A stretch of 64,000 nucleotides of DNA, from the NCBI GenBank assembly GCA_024138025.1, contig JAMXBD010004256.1, positions 1 through 64,000 of the forward strand. Reading direction: 5' to 3'. The position numbers and the translations under genes were made by a program. The notes under the pieces are model-generated. The model was not told where the DNA came from. It worked only from the letters and a program-made list of their open reading frames with translations, and did not search any database. The DNA is from Combretum micranthum (Eukaryota > Streptophyta > Magnoliopsida > Myrtales > Combretaceae). This document shows, in pieces, positions 25,736-37,738 of this stretch. Each line of letters opens with the position of its first letter. Positions within the stretch are counted from its first letter, which is position 1.

Positions 25736-26080
25736 TTCTGGGGAAGTTAGTTTGAACTTCCTAACTCAAATGTGGTTGCTGTTGAGAAAAAGTATATGGA
25801 AACTCCAAATGCCTCTCTCCCACCCTCTCTCTCTCTCGCTCTCTCTCTCTCTTCCCGTCTCTGTGAGAAAGAACAACTGAGCAGAAGTATGGTGAAAGTG
25901 GTTCTTTTTTGGGTTAATAAGTTGGTGCTCAAAAAGGGAGGGTAAAAGAGGAAATAAAAGGTTTAGGAATCGGCAGAATAGGGGGGATGGCTGTGGCCTG
26001 TGGGCCTCCCATCTCCCTAACATAAAAGTTTTAAATAATTCGAGATTATGTATTTTTATTATATTAATATTAAATTTCAA
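25736..26080 (-). promoter_or_regulatory. 5' leader/promoter-proximal region with GA repeat
   Basis: Immediately upstream of the LRR gene start (minus strand) lies a GA-rich tract, seen as CT repeats at about 25828-25852 on the plus strand. Plant 5' leaders often hold such GA/CT microsatellites. I find no convincing TATA box. Open frames on both strands here are low-complexity artefacts. Confidence 0.4.
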
Positions 26081-27791
26081 AAAATGTCAGTTTAATTTTT
26101 TTATCTTATCAATTTTTACGACAAAATATATAAACTTTATAATTTTTCAGTTAATATTGTCTTGACCTAAATATAATTTATAATTAAACAAAGTTTAAAT
26201 TCAAAATAAAATTCATTTATGGGTCATTTTGATTTCCTATTTTGATTCACAAAGCAGCTCATTTGGGCTTATTATCCTCTAAGCAAGTTCAAAAATAAAC
26301 TCATAAATTATATATTATATGTAATATTATTAAAAAGGAAATTTATCTTAAAATAATATATAACACACTCTTTATTTATCATAAATAAGAAAAATAATAA
26401 TTTAATAAAAAATTTAAAAAATAACATTGGGTTGAAAATTATTCTAAAAATAAGTAAGTTAAACTTATCTTTGAAGAAACGAGTGTGAATTATAATGAAT
26501 TAATGTCTTCACAAGGCAAGTTTAGTGTAACCACAATGGTCACATCTCTTAAAGAAATGAGCTCAATATGGCCTAAACCTATCTGTTAAAAAGGCAAATT
26601 TAAGTTTCTAATTTTAAATTATTATCAATCTGACATCAATTTTATAATTTTCTAAAAATATTATTATTTTTCCATTATCTCTTATTTATTTTCCATTCAT
26701 ATTCTATATATTTTATTCGCTTTGCACTTTCAACTTTCTAGAGGCTGCATTCAAATTAAGACAAGTTGTCCCTGGGCTATATTTGAATTCTTTGTAGACG
26801 AATAGGGTTAGTATAGATGGTATAAATAAAAAAAAAAGGTAGTAAATTAACTAATTTAATATTTAGATAACTAATTTGTGAAAATGATAATATTTAAATA
26901 TTATTTTTAAAAGAACACGTTATTGTGGTATTGTATTACACGGACAGATAGCAAAGAAAAGGCCAAAAACACATTATATTTATGGATGACTTGAACCATA
27001 TAAGGATTTTTTGAAATATTGTCGGGTTAGATTTGTATATATCGTGTTGTGTGCACGCTTTGTCATAAACAGCTTCGTTGGTTCGTATGGAGTTGGTATG
27101 TAGCCGTATTTGGGTGAAGCCTCCTGTTCCCACATGGGACCAAAAACTACTTAATAGTCTGTTTAATGACAACTGCTTTACGGAGTAGTTTGGATTTTGG
27201 AATGGTTCCACGTTTGACGTATTTGTAAAGGTTCAGCATAGCATGAAAGCCTTGTCCTGCTGCTTCGGCCTGTGGCTTTTGAAAATTGAATAATAAAATA
27301 ATGAATAAAATATGTGTATATATAATATATAAAGTGGCGTCACAAATATTTATACAAAATACCAAAGTATTAGGATACCGTAAACGTGTATATGATAAAT
27401 AATACAAAATAGAAGAAACAGAAAGTAAATAGATCAAGAAAGTTAATGAGACAAACACAGAAAATATTAAAGGGAAAACCAAATAATTTTAATTTAAGAA
27501 TTTGCTAAAATAGGATTCATGTCTTGTTATAAACTCTATAAATAGGATATTAGGTGCTCTTTCATTATTCACTCCAACCAAATACCACTTGTCGCCACTA
27601 GGAGAGGGGAAATCAACCGACTGTTATATCGCCTCGGTTCCTTAAGTCTAAATCTTTGCAATTCATGATAAAGTGATGGGAATTAGAAGTAACATTATAG
27701 GTAAACTTTAGAAAATCTCTAGGAATAAGCGTATTGCACGTACCATTAGGGAAAGGAGCGGGTCCATTCTCCCCTTATTTCATAAAAAGAA

Positions 27792-27838
<47 letters not shown>

Positions 27839-28091
27839 GAAGAAGAAGAAGAAGAAGTTATATTTTAAACATTAAATAGCTATATTGATAAATTGTTATT
27901 ACATAATATATTAAATGATAATTCAGTATCCCTTCAATTCATCATTCTTTGATATAGATGTCAATAGCCTTCAAAGTTCAAGAACACCACCTAATTCCAT
28001 ATTTATCAAACTCGTTATCTATCAAACCATCACTAATCATTGGACTACCGTTAATTGCTCAACCACCATCACTTACTTAAAGACCATTATG
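26081..28091. other. Intergenic stretch between LRR gene and MULE
   Basis: AT-rich, no gene supported. The segment 26150-26590 resembles non-coding hAT-type repeat sequence but has no definable ends. Confidence 0.4.
27791..27857. repeat. Compound (AAT)n-(AGA)n microsatellite
   Basis: About sixteen AAT units pass directly into about six AGA units. Simple sequence without other features. Confidence 0.9.
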
Positions 28092-28101
28092 TATTAGCAA
28101 C

Positions 28102-28229
28102 GGGTTTTGTACGGATCTATCTTAATTTTTGAAAATAAATCCTAAAATACCCTCTTTCTTAAAGATATTCTAAAAGTATCCAATCAAAAACACATTGAAG
28201 TGTGCGTGTGAATGTTTACGCTAGCGGCG
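28102..28229 (+). repeat. MULE left terminal inverted repeat
   Basis: It pairs with 40768-40894 in inverted orientation at roughly 80 percent identity by eye. It is followed by a short inner hairpin GCGCACT...AGTGCGC (28226-28244). Confidence 0.8.
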
Positions 28230-28285
28230 CACTTAAAGAGTGCGCTCGAAATTTTATTTCTGGGACCGATTCGAATGCATATAAG

Positions 28286-28930
28286 TAGGGGTGTTCACGA
28301 ATCAGTTAATCAATCTGTAGCATTATTTTTTGAACCTAACCGTAATGATTGGTTTTTTAATATCTCGATCCTTAACCGATCCATTATGAACGGTTAACCA
28401 TTTTATTTGGTTAATTTATTCGGTTTTCGGTTTTTAACCATTTAACGTAATGGTTTCAACAAATCAAATTGATAATTTCAACAAATCTTATTTTTTAGCA
28501 TAAAGTTTTTCTTTAAATTATTATATATATTACAAGAGCTAAAAAAGAAAAGAAAATCAAATTAAGGAAAAGGGAAAAAACAAACTTTTTGATGTATCAT
28601 TATTAATAAAATCAAGTCAAATCAATTACCACATTAACTCCATCAAACATGGGACAATAGTATTGTAATCAAAATACAATGAATATTAACATAAGTAAAT
28701 TATATGTGTATGTAAATTATACATATAATATATTTATAACTATTGAAATGGTTAACCGTTAACCATCGGTTTTTTATGGTTACAAACCGAAATTGAAACC
28801 GAAAACAGAAAAAAATAAAAACTGTAATCCTAAACCGAACTAACGGACTGATTAATCATATTTTTTGGATTGGTCTTATGGTTTTGGATCGTCTTTTTGG
28901 TTTCATCGGTTTTTTTTTTTCACACCCCTA
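28286..28930. mobile_element. hAT-type non-autonomous element inside the MULE
   Basis: The element starts TAGGGGTGTTCACG and ends TTTCACACCCCTA, and is flanked by the perfect 8-bp duplication CATATAAG (28278-28285 and 28931-28938). Subterminal stretches are inverted and rich in GGTTAACC/AACCGTTAACC and CGGTTTTCGG/CCGAAAAC. Its 645 bp have no coding capacity. The perfect duplication suggests it is younger than its host MULE. Confidence 0.85.
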
Positions 28931-29039
28931 CATATAAGGAATGCGCTCTAAATTATTTTAAAAACTTGAAAAAAGTTTCAAACGCATGTCATATATGCGT
29001 TCAAGTTGTTGTCACAAACGCATTCCTACATGCGTCCGC

Positions 29040-29215
29040 TTGCCCTATATCACACTCTCACCGCTCACTCATCATCTCTCTCGCTCGCCCAGCTCTCTCT
29101 CACTCACTCGCCCAGCTCTCTCTTATGCTCGCTCGCCCAGAGCACTCTGCTACTCGCTCGCCCACTTCTGTCACTCACCCACCCACCTCTCTCACTCACT
29201 TGCTCGCCACTGATC
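29040..29215 (+). repeat. MULE left subterminal CT-rich repeats
   Basis: Irregular CTCTCTCACTCGCTCGCCCA-type repeats. They have an inverted GA-rich counterpart at 40545-40690 near the right end (GAGCGAGTGAGAGAGATGAG). Open frames here are low-complexity artefacts. Confidence 0.6.
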
Positions 29216-29720
29216 TACAATCGAGTATTTTTTTTTTTTTTTCATGAAACAGACGCATTCACTGAATGCATCCAAACTCAGCCTACCCCACCAATTACAA
29301 AAGACCCATTCACGCCATCTACTCCTTACCCAAACACGAAAAAACGCAACCCCCTTTCTCTTTTGCCATTTACACACCCAAAAATGCACTCTCTCCTCTC
29401 ACTCGGTTTAAGGAAATTCAAAGTGTTTTTTGCGAAATCACTCACACCCATTTGTTCCATGTGTTGATAAAGTCATCCTAAGGTAAAACTCAAAAACAAT
29501 CTCTTATATTTATTCGTTAATTTCTGAAATTCTTGAATATGAAACCCTAAAAATGAATGTAGCGTAGATTGGCATATTGAACACATAATGCATGATTTGT
29601 GGTGTTGATTTAAGTTTATTGGGCTATATGGTGATGATTTTGGAAGCTTACATGTGTTGAAGTGTTAATTTTCACAAATGATTAATAAGTGTTCGATAAA
29701 ATGTCTATATAAGATTTATT

Positions 29721-31033
29721 ATGGGGGATTTTATTCAGTTCATTGTGTATGCTCATGGGAATATTGTGATTGGAAAATATGGTCCAGAGTATGACCGAGC
29801 TTACATGAAGAAGGTCCGGACGAGAACTGATGTTGACTTTAATCATTTTTTGAGCAAGATATATGGTAGTGTCAGGGTAGATCCAACTACGGGAGCTATC
29901 CAAATACTCCATAGACACCCTCATTATATGCCAAATGGGCCATCGTTCATGTTGCTTCCTATTGTAGATGATGAAAGTGTTGAAGACTTGATTGACCAGG
30001 CTAAGGAACTTGGTTCAAGCCTATTGCAAGAGTTGTATGTGCAGGTACAAGGATAGTGTAGTGTTCAGACTAGGTTTATGCCATCTCAATTGAAACAAGT
30101 TGAGGTTCCAAATGTAAAAGACCAGCAAAACACATGTCTTCACCCCACAGGTGGGTTTGATGTATGTAACCAAACACCGCAGCGGCAAGTTATGGTTCAT
30201 CATTTCCCTATGAACTTTGAAGAGTGTGAGCTAAGCCATGTCAAAGACGGAATGGTGGAACTTGAAAGGAGAATTGAACAAGAAGTTATGTCAATTCTAA
30301 ATCTTAGAGCTACGGATGATAATTGGGATGGTTAGTATTATGTGGACGAAAATGGAGACGTAATAGAGGATGAACAAAGTGACAGTGAAGATAATGATAA
30401 CCTCGACCAGATCAATGAGCATCATGCAGATGTTATGACTGTGATGACATCACAACAACTGTCCAATTCAAGACAAAGTCCTCCAAGTAATGATGTCTCT
30501 GAGGGCGGTGTTAAGGATAAGGTATCGTTTTTCAATATCGGCAGTAGTGATGGATATATAACTTTTGAGAAAAGCTTGAGTATAATGAGTAAGAACATAT
30601 CAAACCCAGATGATCTAAACAAAGGTATGATATTCAACACAAAAGCAAATCTTATTAACCATGTGAAAAAATTTCATGTGAAGCAGCAATATAACTTTCG
30701 GGTGGATGATTCAACCAAAACTATATGGTTAGCATATTATATGAAATAAGATGAGGGGTGTAAATGGACACTACGTTCTTATAAGAAGAAGCTTGAGGGC
30801 CTCTTCGTCATCACCAGATTGGAAGGACCTCACACATACCTTATCCCTATGGTTGGGTAAGACCATTCTCAGATAGATTCTAGTGTCCTGACCAGAGAGT
30901 TCTTGACAATGGTTAAGGATGATATAGATGTAAAACGAGAGCGCTACAGGAGCATACACAGGACCTATTTGGATATAAGATATCACGACGGAGACTAAGG
31001 GAAGGGAAAAGGAGAGCAATTGCCATGGTGTAT
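29721..31033 (+). pseudogene. MULE transposase, N-terminal half (broken)
   Basis: One frame runs from ATG 29721 through in-frame stops at 30054 (TAG), 30333 (TAG) and 30747 (TAA) and carries transposase text throughout. There is a PB1-like N-terminal domain (MGDFIQFIVYAHG... to about 30050), an acidic linker, and the DNA-binding region (FNTKANLINHVKKFHV, then GCKWTLRSYKKK). A further stop (about 30870) and a frameshift near 30975 precede EGKRRAIAMVY, where the Ty3/gypsy element interrupts the protein. The stops look like point mutations of an ordinary MuDR-type transposase. Confidence 0.75.
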
Positions 31034-31820
31034 TGATATGAACCACACCAATCTATCGATGCAACCTGATACCAATACATTTGATTTCAATTCCCAAGAC
31101 TATTTATGTTTGTATGGAAACTGCGACCCGTTATCTATAGAGAGACAATAACCTTGGTATCAAGTGTAGACACCACAATCGAATATGGAAAGTTCGATTG
31201 ATCATTTGAAAAGTTGAACGCCACGGATTAGATCCGATAAGTTTAGAAAAAAGTTCACTCAAGAACCTAAGAGAAATACTCTCAATTTTCATTCACAATC
31301 ATCTAGTTTGTTCATACAACCAAAGGACAAATATAACAAAGCAAAGGCAAATCAAAAGCCATAAAACAACAAATTAAATCATCAACTAATAAAAGCTGGC
31401 AGCCCTAAAAACAAAGTTAGTGGCCTTTAATTTGCAAATAAAATCCAAGAGCAACCGGTCGGCGGCTTAAGTCCCTATGACGCCAGTATAAGCCATCAAG
31501 GTTAGCGGTCTTCAATCGGCATACAATAAAGGCTAGACGTTGAAGACGTTTCCAAGGCCGGTTTGCTTTTAAATAGGCCAGCAGCCTGAGATTAAAGCCG
31601 GTGGCTCTCCTTGCCAGGTTTGGTCCAATACACTTGAAACTTAATGATGTTGATTAGCTTAGATTCATTCTAGATGATATGAAACTATGGCTCCTCCTCT
31701 TGAACCTTCTAAATCAACCCATTTAGCACTTCCTTGAATCTTTTAGCTCGGGTTCTTGAAGTCGGTCTAGGTGGCATCACAAGTGGATCTACTATTGGTC
31801 TTCTTGCCACGACACCATCA
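31034..31820 (-). repeat. 3' LTR of the Ty3/gypsy element
   Basis: 787 bp. Compared with the other LTR it lacks about 30 bp between two AACTT words near 31635, probably a small deletion. Its inner end contains the last roughly 110 coding bases of pol. Confidence 0.85.
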
Positions 31821-32663
31821 TTCCCTTTCTCTTGAGAAGGATTTGTCCTCAAATCTTCATCACCTGCATCAAAAGGACTTAGATCAGAAACATTAAAAGT
31901 AGCACTTATTGTATACTCACTTGGTAAATCAACCTTGTAAGCATTGTCATTGATGCGCTCCAGGACTTGAAAAGGACCATCGCTTCGTGGAAGCAACTTA
32001 GAGCATCTTTGCTCAGGAAATCTTTTGTTGCGCATATGTAGCCAAACCTAATCACCGGGTTCAAATATCATCTGACGCTATCCCTTGTTAGCTTGCTTGG
32101 CGTACTGTTACATCCGCTACTCAATATTAATTCAGGCCTTTTCATGAATCTGCTTGACAAACTCCGCTTTCTTTTTTACCATCTAAATTAACAAGGTCAG
32201 AAACAAGTAAAGGCAACAAATCCAACGGAGTCAATGGATTAAAAACCATACATAATCTCAAATGGTGAATATGTAGTAGCAGAACAAATGGTACGGTGAT
32301 AAGCAAATTCCACATGAGGTAAACATTCCTCCCAAATTTTAATGTTCTTCTTAATGATAGCCCTTAACAAAGTAGATAAAGTTCTATTTACTACCTTAGT
32401 TTGACCATCAGATTGTGGATGACAAGTTAGAAAATAATAATTTAGTCCTTAACTTACACCACAGGTCTTTGCAGAAGTAACTTAGGAACTTTGCATCTCT
32501 ATCAGACACAATTGTTCTAGGCATACCATGAAGTCGAAAAACCTCCCTAAAGAACAGATCCACAATATGAGAAGCATCATTAGTTTTGTTGCACGGAATA
32601 AAATGTGGCATTTTAGAAAATCAATCCACTACAACAAATATAGAATCCCTACCATTCTTACTC
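31709..32663 (-). pseudogene. Integrase core and C-terminal domain (Ty3/gypsy)
   Basis: After a one-base shift near 32680 the integrase core follows: MPHFIP, then VSDRDAKF with the second catalytic Asp. The third position reads GQTK, so the catalytic Glu is replaced by Lys (codon 32397-32395). There are additional stops near 32626 and 32260. The C-terminal segment (32035-31709) has LLPRSDGPFQVLERI, ATFNVSDLSPF and SRTRAKRFKEVLNGL and runs into the LTR. No classical chromodomain is seen; a CRM-type C-terminal motif would fit. Confidence 0.7.
31821..31840 (-). other. Polypurine tract
   Basis: Read on the minus strand, AAGAGAAAGGGAA lies directly before the 3' LTR, where plus-strand priming is expected. 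Confidence 0.6.
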
Positions 32664-33719
32664 CTAGGCAATCCTAAAATAAAATCCATAGAAAAGATCT
32701 ATCCAAGGCTCACTAGGAATAGGTAATGGAGTGTACAAACCATGTGGTTGTACTCGGGATTTAGCTTGCCTGCAAGTAATACACTTCTCACAAAATTTCT
32801 CAACCTCTCTTTTCATCTGGGGCCAATAGAAATGTTCCTGCAAGACACTCAAAGTCTTGGCTACCCCATAGTGTCCCATTAAACCACCATTATGGCTTTC
32901 TCTAACTAACAATTCCATAATAAAACAGTCTGGAATACACAACTTGTCCTTCCTAAACAAATATCCTTCATGCCTATAAAATTTTCCAGAAGCAGTTTTC
33001 TCACAGCAGGCATAAGTCTCGAAAAAATCTTGGTCTATAGGATAGAGTGCTTTAATATGTTCAAAACCAAATATCTTAGTATCTAAAGTAGATATCAGAA
33101 CATACCTTTGAGAAAGTGCATGAGCAACAATATTTTCCTTACCCTGCTTATAGCGGATGACATAAGGAAATGACTCGATATACTCCATCCAACGCACATG
33201 CCTCTTATTCAATTTTTGCTTACCCTACAAATGCTTCAAAGATTCATGATTCGTGTGAATCACAAGCTCCTTTAGCCAGAGGTAATGTTACCAATTTTCT
33301 AAGGCCCTAACCAGTGCATATAGCTCCTTATCATAAGTAAGGTACTTCAGGGCTGCCCTACTTAACTTTTCACTAAAATATGCAATGGGTCATCCTTCTT
33401 GCATCAACACTGCTCCAATCCCTAAACCTAAAGCATCACACTCAATTTCAAAAGTTTTAGAAAAATCAGGTTAAGCAAGTAAAGGAGCATGTGTAAGCTT
33501 ATCCTATATCAGCTTAAAAGCTTTCTCCTGATCTTCCCCTCATTTGAAGCGCACATTCTACTTAATAACTTCAGTGATTGGTGCTGTAATACAACTGAAG
33601 TCCTTCACAAATCTCTTGTAGAAGCTAGCTAGTCCATGAAAACTTCTTACTTCGCTCATGTTTGTTGGACTAGACCATTCTTGGATAGCACGAACCTTCT
33701 CTTCATCTACCTACATTCC
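32664..33719 (-). pseudogene. RNase H end and integrase zinc-binding region
   Basis: The frame contains the RNase H end ([17 protein letters not shown]; the usual Asp of ADALS is His here) and the HHCC zinc-binding part of integrase ([15 protein letters not shown], then [12 protein letters not shown]), and ends in EPWIDL at a one-base insertion. The preceding RNase H stretch up to 33719 is interrupted by several stops. Confidence 0.7.
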
Positions 33720-34568
33720 CTATGCACTAACAACAAAGCCAAGAAATACAAGTCTATCTGTGCAAAAAGTGCACTTCTTAAGGTTAGCAAATAATATTTC
33801 CTTTCGAAGCACATCAAGAACAGATTTCAAATGTTTCACAAAGTCTTCTAAGTTCATGCTATAGATGAAAATATCATCAAAGTAAACAACCACAAACTTG
33901 CCAATGAAAGCACGCAAAATATGGTTCATCAATCTTATGAAAGTGCTTGGTGCATTAGTTAAGCCAAAGGGCATAACTAACCATTCATATAAACCATATT
34001 TTGTTTTGAATGCGGTTTTCCACTCATATCTTTCCTTCATTCTAATATGATGATATCCGCTTTTTAAATCAATTTTACAAACCACACATGAGCCATGTAA
34101 TTCATCCAACATACCATCTAAGTGAGGAATGGGATGATGATACTTTACCGTGATATTGTTGATGGCTCGGCAATCAACACATATCCTCCATGACCCATCC
34201 TTCTTAAGCACAAGAATCACCGGTACTGCACACGGACTCATGCTCTCTCTCACGTACCCTTTTTCCATCAGCTCTTGAACCTGCCTTTGAAGCTCCTTAG
34301 TTTCTTTAGGATTGCTCCTATAAGCCAGTTTATTTAGAATTGCAGCTTCGGGTATCAAGTCGATATGGTGCTCTATTCCACAAATTGGAGGTAATCCTCT
34401 AGGAATTTCCTCAGGAAAGACATCCTCATAAACCTGCAAAAAAGATACAATAGTACTAGGCAAAGTGTCAGGTAACTCGTTAGTATTCAAACAAGTTTCT
34501 TGGTAAATCATCAACAACATAGCTTGTTTCATTACCAATGCTTGCCTCACAACACTTACTTTAACCAC
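33720..34568 (-). pseudogene. Reverse transcriptase domain (Ty3/gypsy)
   Basis: The longest intact part of pol (282 codons). It shows VPVILVLKKDGSWRICVDCR, the CKIDLKSGYHHIRM region with the first catalytic Asp, MPFGLTNAPSTFIRLMN and the YFDD active site, as usual for plant chromoviruses. The surrounding polyprotein is broken, so it cannot yield a working enzyme in this context. Confidence 0.8.
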
Positions 34569-35180
34569 ACAACTCTCGTTTTACAAGGCTGCACTATGAT
34601 TTTCACTCACCACCAAAGTCGATCCCCTTTCGACTTGGCCTCTCTTACTTATTCCAGCCTTTCTCTGCTTTTTATTTTCTTTTTCTTTTCTGCCCTCTCT
34701 CTCTTTTTGTCCCTCACTCTCTTGGTGTTTCCTACAAGATTGTTGCAATTGCATTTGATCTTCATAAACCTCCTCAGGGGTCATGGGCTTGAGACTGTAG
34801 CTCTTGCCATGGTAAGCAAGTGTATATTTGCTTGAAAAGCCATCATGAATTGCCCGCTTATCGAATTGCTATGGCCTTCCTAACAACACATGACAAGCCT
34901 TCATTAGTATGATATCACACAACACTTCATCTTCATACCTTCCAATGTGAAAAGCAATTTTAGCCTGTCTAGTCACCTTAGTCTCTCCACTATCATTCAA
35001 CCACTATAACTTATAAAGATTCATATGTTTAGTGGTTTTAAGCCCCAATTTATCCACAATGAATGCACTAACAACATTTGTGCAGCTATCCCTATCAATG
35101 ATCAGACTACAAATGTTATTACCAATATAGTAATGAGTGTGGAAAATATTTTCTCTTTGCAAATCAGCCTCTTCTTTCAC
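34569..35180 (-). pseudogene. Protease region and linker (Ty3/gypsy)
   Basis: Same frame as gag and RT, with in-frame stops near 35180, 35005 and 34880. Where the aspartic protease motif is expected, the text is IIDRDSCTNV, so the glycine after the catalytic Asp is lost. A charged linker rich in E, K and Q follows before RT. Confidence 0.6.
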
Positions 35181-36395
35181 CTATGCACTCAAAGCATGCT
35201 TCACTACAGCCACTAGTCTACCCACGGCGGGTTCCTCATCACTAATATCTTCCAAAGGTAGCATTTCTTCATCCTCACTTTCGCCTTCAGTTTCATACTC
35301 CCCATCACGTATGATCATGACACGCCTATTTAGACATTGACTAGCAATGTGTCCCCTGCCTTGGCCTTTAAAACATTTTATATCACGATTTCTATGAGTA
35401 GAGGAATCGTATTTACCTTGGTTTCCAAGGCTAGCCATGTCATGTTTTTTCTCAGATTTTAGCTTTGAAAAGGACTGCTTCTCCTCCTTCTTCCAGTATT
35501 TTGATTTGTAACTGGATGAGCCTGCATTAGAATCAAACCGGGAAGTATTACTACCCTTCCTGTTGAGTTGGTTCTCAATTTTAATGGCCATATGTACCAT
35601 GTCTTCCAACTCAATATAGTTCTACAACTCTACCACATTATGTACATCCCTATTCAATCCGGCCAAAAACCTCGCCATTGTAGCCTCACGATCCTCTTCC
35701 ACGTTTGCTCTAATCATTGCTACCTCCATCTTATTGTGGTACTCCTCTACACTCCTATTATCCTGCTTAAGGTTTTGCAACCTATTATACAACTCTATGT
35801 AAAGATAAGAGGGTACAAATCGCTTCTTCATCGCCATTTTCATCTCTTCCCAAGTATCTATTGGTGGCTCCTTATTCCTCCTCCAATTCAACAAAAGCTT
35901 ATCCCACCAAACAATGGCATAATCAGAAAACTCAATAGCAGCAAGTTTTACCTTCTTGGCTTCCGAATAGTTGTGGCAGTCAAACACAAATTCAACCTTC
36001 ATCTCCCACTCAAGATAGGCTTCAAGATCATTCTTCCCCTAAAAGGATGGAATCTTCATCTTCATGTTCCCTAAATAGTCATCTTCCTGATTCCTAACTC
36101 CTCTATACCAACCTCCATAATGCCTATTGTTGCCAACAGATCCCCTCTCAAGTTCTTCCTGAGAACCCATGCCTTCATACCCTTCCTCTTGTGCCTACAC
36201 TCCTCTCCCAGGGTATCTTTCTCTTCTATGTATAGGTAGAGCACTTCTGGCTTGTTCCAAGCTCCTCTCTACTTTTTCATTAATCTCCCCCATTCCTTCT
36301 CTTAACATCTTCCTCATCTATGTGGTAAATGCATCCAAAATCATTTTTGGATCTACTACTTCCATCTCACCTTTAGAAACACCCTGGTTAGACAT
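35181..36395 (-). pseudogene. Gag (Ty3/gypsy)
   Basis: It probably starts at ATG 36395 (MSNQGVSKGEME). Stops occur near 36318, 36208 and 36043 and at about 35619. The capsid-like core (36002-35622) has VKLAAIEFSDYAIVWWDKLL and FVPSYLYIELYNRLQNLKQ. The C-terminal part (35609-35181) has a zinc knuckle CFKGQGRGHIASQC in which the second Cys is Gly. Confidence 0.75.
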
Positions 36396-36897
36396 ATTTC
36401 TTACCTGCAAGAAAACAATTTTAGCAAAATAATCCCTTACAAATCACTCTCACTCTTCAGGTGATTCACTCTCCCTCGTGTTTACACAAAATTAAAATGT
36501 TGTTCCTTAAAAATTTCTCTTTTAGTTCTTTAAGAGCTAATTCGAGCAACTCAAACGTAACCACATAATTCAACCCAAACTTATCAGAGAATATGAACAG
36601 ACAAAAATTAAGTTAAATGATATATTAATGGAGTTTTGGAACAATTGCAGAAACAAATCTTTTTCTAACCTTATCAATTGGACAATTTTTACAACAATTC
36701 TCTCCAGAAACTCAAACAAGTGGATTTTTTTTTTTTTTTTTGCAGATTTCCTTTTTTTTTTATCACTACGATGGACAATCAAGATCGAATTATAAGAACA
36801 ATCAAGATCTGACAAAAATTCAAAGAACTGAAACTTTTAAACCCTAAAAGATACGGACTTTAATTAAAGAAAAGATAAGCAAACCTCTAACAAACCC

Positions 36898-36913
36898 TAG
36901 GCTCTGATACCGG
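36898..36913 (-). other. Primer-binding site, tRNA-iMet type
   Basis: On the minus strand GGTATCAGAGCC starts three bases after the 5' LTR and matches the plant initiator-tRNA complement TGGTATCAGAGCC except for the first base. Confidence 0.8.
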
Positions 36914-36915
36914 AT

Positions 36916-37733
36916 TGATATGAATCACACCAATCTATCAATGTAACCCGATTCTAATATGTTTGATTTCAATTCCCAAGATCGTTCGTGTTTATATGGA
37001 AACCGCAACTCATTGTCTATAGAGAGACAATAACTTTGGTGTCGAGTGTAGACGCCACAATCAAATATGGAAAGTTTAATTGATAAGTCGAAAAGTTGAA
37101 CGCCATGGATTAGATCCAATACGTTCATAAAAAATTTCACTCAAGAACCTAAGAGAAATACTCTCAATTTTCACTCACAATCATCCGGTTTGCTCATATA
37201 ACCAAAGAACATGTATAACAAAGCAAAGGCAAATCAAAAGACATAAACAAGAAATTAAATTGCCAACTAATAAAAGCTGATGGCCCTAAAAACAAAGCTG
37301 GCGGCTTTTAATTTACAAATAAAATCCTATAGCAACTTCCATGGCTAGTAGCTTAAGTCCCTACACCGCTAGTGTAAGCCATCAAGGCCGGCGGCATTTA
37401 ACCGGCGTACAATAAATGCCGGACGTTGAAGAAGTTTCCAAGGCCGGCTTGCTTGTATATAAGCTGGCGGCCTAAGATGAAAGCTGGCAGCTTTCCTGGC
37501 CAACTTTGGTCCAATACGCTTGAAACTTGTTCTGATCCATTCTCGAACTTGCCTTAATGATGTTGATTAGCTTGGATTCAATCTGGATTATATGAAACTG
37601 CACCTCCTCCTCTTAAACCTTCTGAATCAACCCATTGAGCGCTTCCTTGAATCTTTTAGCTCGGTTCCTTGAAGCCAGTCCAGGTGGCATCACAAGTGGA
37701 TCTACTCGTGGTCTTCTTGCCATAACTCCATCA
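36916..37733 (-). repeat. 5' LTR of the Ty3/gypsy element
   Basis: 818 bp, TG...CA on either strand, the partner of 31034-31820. Confidence 0.85.
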
Positions 37734-37738
37734 TATAT

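Larger units (their letters stand above)
31034..37733 (-). mobile_element. Ty3/gypsy chromovirus-like retrotransposon, CRM-like
   Basis: The element has two LTRs (31034-31820 and 36916-37733), each with TG...CA ends, and 5-bp flanks TGTAT and TATAT (one transition). Transcription is on the minus strand, so the right LTR is the 5' LTR. A tRNA-iMet-type primer site and a purine tract abut the LTRs. A single gag-pol frame runs 36395 to about 32650, then shifts by one base and continues to 31709. Domain order is gag, zinc knuckle, protease, RT, RNase H, integrase. The coding end reaches about 110 bp into the 3' LTR; together with the ATFNVSDLSPF motif this suggests the CRM clade. Stops and altered catalytic residues show it is inactive. 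In the first 107 aligned LTR bases I count about 19 differences, nearly all transitions, so the insertion is old. Confidence 0.85.

Noticed and set aside
25443..26080. Frames around the GA/CT microsatellite upstream of the LRR gene
   Set aside because: Low-complexity repeats of Ser-Leu or Glu-Arg produced by the microsatellite, on both strands.
28870..29467. Overlapping plus-strand frames rich in Ser, Leu and His
   Set aside because: They arise from CT-rich subterminal repeats of the MULE and the end of a hAT-type MITE, and occur in all three frames.
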